In this document: piece by piece, positions 32,256-37,990 of the stretch | Layout of the letters: each line of letters opens with the position of its first letter | Position numbering within the stretch: the stretch's first letter is position 1 | DNA from: JASHVB01 sp035535035 | GTDB lineage: Bacteria; Pseudomonadota; Alphaproteobacteria; Acetobacterales; Acetobacteraceae | Assembly: GCA_035535035.1 (NCBI GenBank) | Contig: DATLQW010000057.1 | Span: 1-37,990, forward strand | Direction of reading: 5' to 3' | Length of the DNA: 37,990 nucleotides | Position numbers and translations under genes: made by a program | Notes under the pieces: generated by a model | What the model saw: only the letters and a program-made list of their open reading frames with translations | Databases searched by the model: none | Told to the model about the DNA's origin: nothing

Positions 32256-32945
32256 CTGATCCTGTCACCGGAGGAGTGGGAGGCCGTACGGCTGACCTTG
32301 GCCGTGGCAGCGCGCGCGGTCGGTTTCGGCCTGCCCGTCGCTGTCCTGACCGCCTGGGTGCTGACGCGATACCGCTTCCCCGGCCGCCCACTGCTGAGTG
32401 CGCTGGTCCACCTGCCCCTGGTGCTGCCGCCGGTGGTGACCGGCTGGCTGCTGCTGATCATCTTCGGCATCCGCGGGCCGATCGGATCGTTGCTGCACGA
32501 TTGGTTCGGGATTCGCCTGGTGTTCACCACCGCGGGCGCCAGCCTGGCCGCCGGTGTGATGGCCTTTCCGGTCATGGTGCGCGCCATCCGCCTGTCGCTG
32601 GAGGCGGCCGACCCGGGGCTTGAGCAAGCGGCGCGCACGCTTGGGGCGGGCCGGCTGGACCGGCTGTTCAACGTCACGCTGCCGCTGGCCTCGCCCGGCA
32701 TCCTGGTCGGCGGACTCGTTGCTTATGCCACCTGCCTCGGGGAGTTCGGTGCCGTGATCACGTTTGCCGCGAACATCCCGGGCGAGACCCAGACCTTGCC
32801 GCTGGCGATCTACACCGCACTACAGGTGCCCGGCGGCGAGGCAAAAGCCGCGGAACTGTCCCTCGTCTCCATCACCCTTGCGGTCGTCGGGCTGCTGCTC
32901 TCGGAATGGATCGGCAAACGGCTCAACACGGCGCTTGGCCGATGA
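32256..32945 (+). CDS. modB: Molybdate ABC transporter permease ModB, apparent CTG start
   Basis: The N-terminal residues LILSPEEWEAVRLTLAVAARAVGF align with the known ModB start (MILTDPEWQAVLLSL), so the start should fall on a CTG at 32256, one base after the modA stop. This gives 229 residues, the length of E. coli ModB. The first conventional start, a TTG at 32298, would remove the periplasmic helix. Five hydrophobic helices follow, with the EAA loop LEQAARTLGAGRLDRLFNVTLPLASPGI that contacts the ATPase. Its stop overlaps the modC start as ATGA. CTG initiation is inferred from alignment only. Confidence 0.85.
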   Translation: MILSPEEWEAVRLTLAVAARAVGFGLPVAVLTAWVLTRYRFPGRPLLSALVHLPLVLPPVVTGWLLLIIFGIRGPIGSLLHDWFGIRLVFTTAGASLAAGVMAFPVMVRAIRLSLEAADPGLEQAARTLGAGRLDRLFNVTLPLASPGILVGGLVAYATCLGEFGAVITFAANIPGETQTLPLAIYTALQVPGGEAKAAELSLVSITLAVVGLLLSEWIGKRLNTALGR

Positions 32946-34024
32946 GCCTGGCGATCCGGCTGCGCCACGGCTTTCCATCGACGCGGTTGGAAATCGACTT
33001 CGCGGTGCCGTCGCCCGGGGTGACCGTGCTGTTCGGTCCGTCGGGCGCCGGCAAGTCCACCACCATCGCTGTTGCCGCCGGCCTGCTGCGCCCGGATGCG
33101 TGCCGGGTCGAGGTCGATGGCCAGGTGCTCGCCGATACCGATTCAGGCGTGTGGCTGCCTCCGGAACGACGCCGCGTCGGCCTGGTGTTTCAGGACGCGC
33201 GGTTGTTTCCGCACATGTCCGTGGCCACCAACCTGCGCTTCGGCATGCGCCGGGCCCCGGCGGGTCCGGTGCGGTTCGACGAGGTGGTCGAGCTTCTCGG
33301 CGTCAGGGCCTTGTTGACGCGCCGGCCGCACACCCTGTCCGGCGGCGAGCGCCAGCGCGTGGCGATTGGCCGGGCGCTGCTGGCGCAGCCGCGCCTGCTG
33401 CTGATGGACGAACCGCTGGCGAGCCTGGATGCCGCGCGCAAGGCGGAGATCCTGCCCTATCTGGCGCGGCTGAAGACCGCCCTGCGCCTGCCGGTGATCT
33501 ATGTGACGCATGCGCTGGACGAGGCGAGCCGGCTCGCTGACTCGATGGTGCTGATCGAGGCGGGTCGCGTGCTCGGTTGCGGCACGCTGCCCGAGATCGC
33601 GGCGCGCGCCGACCTGCCGCTGGCGCAGCGCGACGATGCCGGCGCGCTGCTGCTGTGCCAGGTGGCGGAGCATGACCCCGGCCGCGAACTGACTCGCCTT
33701 GAAGGCGGCGGCGCGAGCTTCTGGGTGCCGCTGATGGATGCGAAGCTGCGGAGCGAATGCCGCATCCGCATTCCGGCCCGTGAGGTTATCCTGGCCAGCA
33801 GACCTCCCGATGCGATCAGCCTGCACAACGTCGTTCCTGGGACGGTGCGCCGGATCGTCGCGCAAGCGGCTCGGCGCTCGGTGGTGGTGGAGATCGCATT
33901 GCCGAGCGGCGCCTTGTTGGCCCGGGTCACGCCCGACGCCATCATCCGGCTCGGGCTGTCGCCGGGCGGCCCAGTGCTGGCGCTGATCAAGTCCACCTCG
34001 ATCGAGGTGCTGGGGGCTGAGTAG
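32942..34024 (+). CDS. modC: Molybdate ABC transporter ATP-binding protein ModC
   Basis: This 360-residue ATPase has Walker A GPSGAGKST (32-40), the Q-loop FQDARLFPHMSV, signature LSGGERQR and Walker B LLLMDEPLASLD, then a C-terminal TOBE/Mop-type domain from about residue 290 (HNVVPGTVRRIV to VLALIKSTSIEV) that binds oxyanion. It powers ModB. The ATG overlaps the modB stop by four bases. A perfect hairpin (34133-34155) lies about 110 bases after the stop. Confidence 0.95.
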   Translation: MSLAIRLRHGFPSTRLEIDFAVPSPGVTVLFGPSGAGKSTTIAVAAGLLRPDACRVEVDGQVLADTDSGVWLPPERRRVGLVFQDARLFPHMSVATNLRFGMRRAPAGPVRFDEVVELLGVRALLTRRPHTLSGGERQRVAIGRALLAQPRLLLMDEPLASLDAARKAEILPYLARLKTALRLPVIYVTHALDEASRLADSMVLIEAGRVLGCGTLPEIAARADLPLAQRDDAGALLLCQVAEHDPGRELTRLEGGGASFWVPLMDAKLRSECRIRIPAREVILASRPPDAISLHNVVPGTVRRIVAQAARRSVVVEIALPSGALLARVTPDAIIRLGLSPGGPVLALIKSTSIEVLGAE

Positions 34025-34394
34025 CCTGTCGTCGCGCGGCGCGCAGCGGTGGCCGGGCTGACCCCACGCGCATCGGGACCGGGCGGTGGTCCCCACGTTG
34101 TTGGGGTGCACCGGATCTGGCGACGTGCCGGAACGATCGCCGATCAGGCGATCGTCCAGCGCCTCGAACCGCGGCGAAAGACGCAATAACCCGGACAGCG
34201 CCTTCGGGTCCGGCAACGCCGACGCGACCGGCGCAAATCTGGTCGCCGTTGCGGACACGGCCGTTCCCGCAACGGATCTTGATCAACAGCGGCGGCGTTT
34301 GACCGAGATCAAGGCTATAGCCGGCGCGGTTGTGCCGCTGAATCAGGTACAGTAGATACCATAATATGCGCCGCTCAGGCATGGAGGATCAACG
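34025..34394. other. Intergenic region between modC and nnrS
   Basis: This region holds a perfect 9-base inverted repeat (ACGATCGCC 34133-34141, GGCGATCGT 34147-34155, 5-base loop) with no T-run after it, a TTGATCAA palindrome at 34279-34286 and an FNR-type box at 34299-34312. A short minus-strand frame from ATG 34258 runs back into modC and has no family match, so it is not called as a gene. Confidence 0.5.
34299..34312. promoter_or_regulatory. FNR/Dnr/NnrR-type box upstream of nnrS
   Basis: TTGACCGAGATCAA matches the FNR-family consensus TTGAT-N4-ATCAA at nine of ten positions. It lies 82 bases before the nnrS start codon, the right range for an activator at a promoter. NnrS genes are under FNR, Dnr or NnrR control in denitrifiers, so the site suggests induction by low oxygen or nitric oxide. 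Confidence 0.6.
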
Positions 34395-35624
34395 GTGACC
34401 CTTTCCCGCACCGGTTTGCGCTCGATGCCGTTCCTGGCAACGGGATTTCGCCCGTTTTTCCTGGCCGCGGCCTCGTGGTCGGCCGTCGCGCTGATTTTGT
34501 GGATGGCTGTGCTGGCCGGAGCCATCGAACTTCCCAGCCGATTCGATCCGCTGAGCTGGCACATCCATGAAATGTTGTTCGGCTTCGTCCTGGCAGGGAT
34601 CGGTGGATTCCTCCTGACGGCGGTTCCCAACTGGACTGGCCGTGCGCCGGTTGCGGGCCTGCCGCTGGCGCTGCTGCTGGCACTGTGGATGGCGGGACGC
34701 GCCGCCTGCCTGGTCTCCGCGATGCTGCCCGCCTGGCTTGGCGTGGCGGTCGATCTGAGCTTCGCGGTGGCGCTGGAGGCGGTTATCGCACGCGAGCTGT
34801 TCGCTGCCGGCAACCGGCGCAACTATCCGCTGCTGGCTCCGCTGGCGGTGCTGATCGTCGCCAACCTGCTGATGCACCTGCAGGCGGTGGGGCTGGCCAG
34901 GACCGGCGATCTCGGCTGGCGACTCGGCGTGGCCGGCGTCCTGGTGCTGATTTCGGTTATCGGCGGGCGGATCGTGCCGGCCTTCACGCGCAACTGGCTG
35001 GGGTCGCGCGGGGTGGTGGCGACCATGCCGGAACGCGTGGCGCTGGACCGCGTGGCGCTCGGCGTTCTGCATGCCGGGTTGTTCGCCTGGGTGTTCCTGC
35101 CGGCGGTGCCGGCGGTTGGCGTGCTGCTGCTGGCCGGCGCCGCCCTGCAATTCTGGCGGTTGGCACGGTGGGGCGGAGTGGCGACCACCGGCAACGTCCT
35201 GCTGGCCGTCCTGCATGTCGGCTATCTGTGGCTGCCGGTCGGCATCGGCTTGCTCGGGCTGTCGCTGCTGGTTCCGGCCGCGCCGCCGGCCGCGGCGATC
35301 CACGCGCTGACCGGCGGCGCGTTCGGCACCATGCTGCTGGCGGTGATGACGCGCGCGACGCTGGGCCACACGGGCCGCGCGCTGCACGCCGACGGCGCGA
35401 CCGTCGCGATCTACGCGCTGGTCACTGCCGCCGCGCTGCTGCGCATCGCCGCCGCGTGGCCCAGCGCGCCGGCGATGGACCTGCTGGAGGCGGCCGCCGC
35501 CGCCTGGGTCGCCGCTTTCGCCCTGTTCGTCGCCCATTACGGTCCGATGCTGCTGGGCGAATCTCTCTCACATGACAGCGGGACAGAATCGGGCAAGGGG
35601 CGGTCGCCGCCGAGGGCGGGGTGA
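34395..35624 (+). CDS. nnrS: NnrS family heme-copper membrane protein
   Basis: A 409-residue polytopic membrane protein with about twelve helices. NnrS hallmarks: FLATGFRPFFLAAASWSAVAL at the start, DPLSWHIHEMLFGFVLAGIGGFLLTAVPNWTGR (conserved histidines), GGRIVPAFTRNWL, and MTRATLGHTGRAL. NnrS binds heme and copper and protects cells from nitric-oxide stress. Translation starts with a GTG at 34395, with GGAGG about eight bases upstream. An FNR-type box lies upstream. It follows the molybdate genes; molybdoenzymes such as nitrate reductase are a possible link, though none is in the window. Confidence 0.9.
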   Translation: MTLSRTGLRSMPFLATGFRPFFLAAASWSAVALILWMAVLAGAIELPSRFDPLSWHIHEMLFGFVLAGIGGFLLTAVPNWTGRAPVAGLPLALLLALWMAGRAACLVSAMLPAWLGVAVDLSFAVALEAVIARELFAAGNRRNYPLLAPLAVLIVANLLMHLQAVGLARTGDLGWRLGVAGVLVLISVIGGRIVPAFTRNWLGSRGVVATMPERVALDRVALGVLHAGLFAWVFLPAVPAVGVLLLAGAALQFWRLARWGGVATTGNVLLAVLHVGYLWLPVGIGLLGLSLLVPAAPPAAAIHALTGGAFGTMLLAVMTRATLGHTGRALHADGATVAIYALVTAAALLRIAAAWPSAPAMDLLEAAAAAWVAAFALFVAHYGPMLLGESLSHDSGTESGKGRSPPRAG

Positions 35625-35697
35625 GGCCGTTGGGTGAGGGAGTTGGGGTCCGCCCGACACTGCGCTAACTCCCGCCGACCAACCCGAGGAGTGCGAC

Positions 35698-36672
35698 ATG
35701 AAGGCCATGGTGTGCGAGGCGTTCGGCGGCCCGGAGGTGCTGGCACTGCGCGACGTCCCCGACCCGCCGCCGCCCGGCCCGGGCGAGATCGCCGTGCGCA
35801 TCCGCGCCCGCGGCGTGCAGTACGTGGACGTGCTGATGCTTGCCGGCAAATACCAGTTCCGCCCGGAGCCGCCGTTCATTCCCGGCGGCGAGGCAGCGGG
35901 CGAGGTAGTCGCCGTCGGACCGGACGTAACCGCGTTCAAGCCGGGCGACCGGGTGATGAGCCGCCACACCCTGGGGGCCTGCGCCGAACTCGGCAATGCC
36001 CGCGCGGCGCTGTGCGACATGGTGCCCGACGGCATGGGCCTGGAAGCCGCCGGTGTATTCCGCGGCGCCTACAGCACCGCCTATCATGCCCTGCTGCAAC
36101 GCGGCCGGATGCAGGCTGGCGAATGGGTGCTGGTGCATGGTGCCGCCGGCGGCATCGGCATCGCCGCCATCCAGTTGGCCAAGGCGTTCGGCGCGAAGGT
36201 CATCGCCACCGCCAGCACGGACGAAAAACGCGCGGCGTGCATCGAGGAAGGCGCCGATCACGCGATCGCCTATGCCGGTGGGTTCCTCGACCAGGTGAAG
36301 CAGTTCACCGGCGGCCGTGGCGCGGACATCGCCTACGACCCGATCGGCGCGCAGGTCACCGATGAATCGCTGCGCTGTCTGGCCTGGGGTGGCCGCCTGC
36401 TGATCCTGGGGTTCCTCGGCGGCGGCCCGGCCAACATCCGCAGCAACTACCTGCTGATCAAGGGCATCGACGCGATCGGCGTCCGCATCGGCGGCCTGAA
36501 CGAGGCCGCGCCGGAACTGGCGATTGCCAACATGCGGGAGCTGACCAGGCTGGCGGCGGCCGGAAAACTGCGGCCGCGCATCTCACACCGGTTTCCGCTG
36601 GAGCGCGCCGCGGAGGCATTGCAGGCGGTGATCGACCGCACGGTGATCGGCAAGGCGGTGTTGGTGAGTTGA
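35698..36672 (+). CDS. NADPH:quinone oxidoreductase-like zinc-independent MDR enzyme
   Basis: This 324-residue medium-chain dehydrogenase/reductase has an N-terminal GroES-like catalytic domain (MKAMVCEAFGGPEVLALRDVP, GVQYVDVLMLAGKYQFRPEPPFIPGGEAAGEVVAVG). A Rossmann domain with the nucleotide loop VLVHGAAGGIGIAAIQLAKAFGAKVIATAS follows. The zinc-ligand cysteines of alcohol dehydrogenases are absent, so it belongs to the quinone oxidoreductase (QOR) branch. CGAGGAG precedes the ATG at 35698. It likely reduces quinones or alkenal-type substrates with NADPH. The downstream methyltransferase remnant starts 79 bases later. Confidence 0.88.
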   Translation: MKAMVCEAFGGPEVLALRDVPDPPPPGPGEIAVRIRARGVQYVDVLMLAGKYQFRPEPPFIPGGEAAGEVVAVGPDVTAFKPGDRVMSRHTLGACAELGNARAALCDMVPDGMGLEAAGVFRGAYSTAYHALLQRGRMQAGEWVLVHGAAGGIGIAAIQLAKAFGAKVIATASTDEKRAACIEEGADHAIAYAGGFLDQVKQFTGGRGADIAYDPIGAQVTDESLRCLAWGGRLLILGFLGGGPANIRSNYLLIKGIDAIGVRIGGLNEAAPELAIANMRELTRLAAAGKLRPRISHRFPLERAAEALQAVIDRTVIGKAVLVS

Positions 36673-36751
36673 GGCCGCCGGGCGCGCCGACGTCATCGGG
36701 TGATTTGTGCGAAGCTCCTTATCGCTCGACGTAGAAAGAACCCCGTAGGGC

Positions 36752-37489
36752 ATGACCGACACCGTCGGCGACTTCACCTTCTGTCTGCTCGTCGATGCGG
36801 GCATCGCCGGAGGCATGCGCGTGCTCGACATCGGCTGCGGCACCGGGGGTGTGGCGCTGCTGGTCGGTAACCTGGTCGGCGCGCAAGGGGCGGTGGTCGG
36901 CGTGGACCCGGACGCAGATTCGCTCGCCACAGCGCGGGACCGCGCATGCGAGCGCCACCGGCCGAACGTGACCTTTGCGTAGGGCGATTTCGAGGCGCTT
37001 CCACCCGGCATCGGCGTATTCGACGCTGTCGTCGGGCGGCGGGTGCGCATGTACCTGCCCGACGCCGTGCATGCCGTCTGACCGCTCGCCCGCAGCGTGC
37101 TGCCCGACGGGCTCATCATCTTTCAGGAACACGACTCGACAATGGTGCCGGCCAGCTTGACGCCCATGCCGCCCCATCAGCGCGTTCGGCAGTGGATTTG
37201 GCAGACGGTCGAACGAGAGGGCGCCAACATCCATATCGGGTTCGGTCTGTATTCGGCGCTGGCGGAAGCAGGACGCTCGGTGATGCACGTGCGGGCGGAA
37301 GCAATCGTGCAGACGCCCGGCGCGCGCCACGATATCGGCGCCATCGATCGCGCCATTCTGCCGCGCATTGTGCAGCAAGGCGTCGCCACCGAGGACGAGG
37401 CCGGCATCGACACGCTCGGCCGGCGGCTCGACGAGGAACGCATGAGCACGAACGGGACCTATGTTGGCGACATGAAGTTTGGCGCCTGA
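36752..37489 (+). pseudogene. Class I SAM-dependent methyltransferase, two in-frame stops
   Basis: One frame across 36752-37489 encodes a Rossmann-fold methyltransferase: GMRVLDIGCGTGGVALLVGNLVG (motif I), GAVVGVDPDADSLATARDRA, then GDFEALPPG and FDAVVGRRVRMYLPDAV, then LPDGLIIFQEHDS. It is interrupted by a TAG at 36980-36982 (an E or Q codon is expected before GDFEALPP) and a TGA at 37079-37081 (probably a former CGA Arg). A third of the protein follows in the same frame to a normal stop. The N-terminus is also short. It is a pseudogene by two point mutations, with no sign of recoding signals. Confidence 0.75.
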
Positions 37490-37689
37490 GCGCGAAAGCC
37501 GGGCCAGGTCCGCTCGCCACGCAATTGCGTCATCAGGCGTTCAAGAGCGCGCGGGCGGCAATCGGCGGCTATGTCGTGTAGTAGCATAGAATCGATGGAC
37601 TGGCGGGCCACGAACGATGATGATGAGCACTATTTCTACGCTATAGCCCTCTGAACATACCTGTAGCACCCCACCATCTCGAAGCCGCT

Positions 37690-37990
37690 AATACAATGGG
37701 AGTTCTCCCGGCTCTGCCGGGAAGGCAGTAGGAGTTTGACGTTTCCGGGAGTATTCCCGGGCTGTCCATCGAGGAAACTCCGGCACGTGAGCCGCCAAAG
37801 CACACGCACATGGAGTTCCACCGATGGACGAGCACGAAAGCCTAAATCACAGCAGGTGGGAGTACAAATACCACGTTGTTTTCATTCCCAAGTGTCGAAG
37901 AAAGACGTTGTATGTCCAGTTGCGGCGATACCTTGGGGAGGTGTTCCGAAAGCTGGCCGAGCAGAAGGAGAGCCGGATCGACGAGGGGCA
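37690..37990 (+). mobile_element. Left end of an IS200/IS605-family element, cut by the window edge
   Basis: Upstream of the transposase gene are two short hairpins. One is 37706-37712 with 37716-37722 (TCCCGGC, loop TCT, GCCGGGA). The other is 37745-37750 with 37755-37760 (CCGGGA, loop GTAT, TCCCGG). Imperfect subterminal hairpins are the transposition signals of the family. The exact outer boundary cannot be seen; 37690 is an estimate. The stretch 37490-37689 holds no supported gene. Confidence 0.6.
37824..37990 (+). CDS. tnpA: IS200/IS605 family transposase TnpA, partial
   Basis: The protein starts MDEHESLNHSRWEYKYHVVF, then IPKCRRKTLYVQLRRYLGEV and EQKESRIDEG, the typical N-terminus of the Y1 HUH transposase of IS200. 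The single-strand transposase reaction uses a catalytic Tyr and the HUH histidine pair, which lie beyond the window end. GGAG lies about nine bases before the ATG at 37824. Only the first 55 codons are visible. Confidence 0.85.
   Translation, partial: MDEHESLNHSRWEYKYHVVFIPKCRRKTLYVQLRRYLGEVFRKLAEQKESRIDEG

Noticed and set aside
34083..34155. Intrinsic terminator for modC
   Set aside because: The hairpins are real but no T-run follows; termination at this point is not supported by sequence.
34085..34258. Minus-strand frame starting MSATATRFAPVASALPDPKA as a real gene
   Set aside because: It continues deep into modC with no family match; the start of the frame overlaps a palindrome and promoter region.
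36980..37081. TAG and TGA read as pyrrolysine or selenocysteine codons
   Set aside because: Expected residues there are ordinary (E or Q, and R), the family has neither amino acid at these sites, and no SECIS-like hairpin follows. Pseudogene by point mutation is simpler.

Overview
The window is GC-rich DNA from an alphaproteobacterium, most likely a member of the Acetobacteraceae (Rhodospirillales). This is inferred from the trpG-trpD-trpC-moaC order, the C-P lyase cluster with a DUF1045 gene, DUF29 and pRiA4b ORF-3 proteins, NnrS and dispersed GC-rich palindromes. It is a chromosomal segment with several decayed genes, not a phage or plasmid.

Layout. 1-1.5 kb: edge of an unknown gene, a Cro/C1-type regulator without a normal start codon, palindromic and tandem repeats, a stand-alone Lrp ligand-binding protein and a small unknown protein. 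1.8-3.6 kb: a thiamine-diphosphate enzyme of the acetolactate synthase type. 3.6-5.8 kb: a TPR/glycosyltransferase-like gene whose 3' end is frameshifted, so that its frame runs into phnN. 5.7-14.6 kb: phosphonate C-P lyase cluster. On the minus strand phnG-H-I-J-K-(insert)-L-M and a DUF1045 2H phosphoesterase are mostly joined by 4-base ATGA overlaps. Divergently, phnF and a second phnM paralogue face them across a likely PhnF operator. 14.8-18 kb: small lipoprotein, second TPP enzyme, palindromic repeat, SGNH hydrolase. 18.4-21.3 kb: pRiA4b ORF-3 gene, MFS transporter and a 5'-truncated second copy of the pRiA4b gene. 21.3-24.4 kb: trpG, trpD, trpC, moaC. 24.6-28.2 kb: ParA-like ATPase, CopD-like membrane protein, GDSH-motif protein, small proteins. 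28.3-30 kb: tRNA-Ala(GGC), an aldehyde dehydrogenase stub, a DUF29 gene and a broken HicB-like gene. 30-35.6 kb: ModE-type regulator, a ModE-like box, a MolA/BtuF-type binding protein, modABC, an FNR-type box and nnrS. 35.7-38 kb: quinone oxidoreductase, a methyltransferase pseudogene, and the left end of an IS200/IS605 element cut by the window edge.

How the genes work together. PhnGHIJK(L), PhnM and PhnN make up the C-P lyase route that turns alkylphosphonates into phosphoribosyl intermediates. PhnF is the local repressor. The mod genes import molybdate, under a ModE-like repressor that lacks the usual metal-binding Mop domains. NnrS probably responds to nitric oxide or low oxygen.

The most unusual feature is a 380-base insert between phnK and phnL. 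Its plus strand (antisense to phn) carries an almost complete type I hammerhead ribozyme core with three pairing stems, followed by a series of strong hairpins. The minus strand of the same DNA keeps a 117-codon frame open, overlapping the phnK stop by ATGA. The only visible defect in the ribozyme is an A opposite A15.1 at the cleavage triplet.
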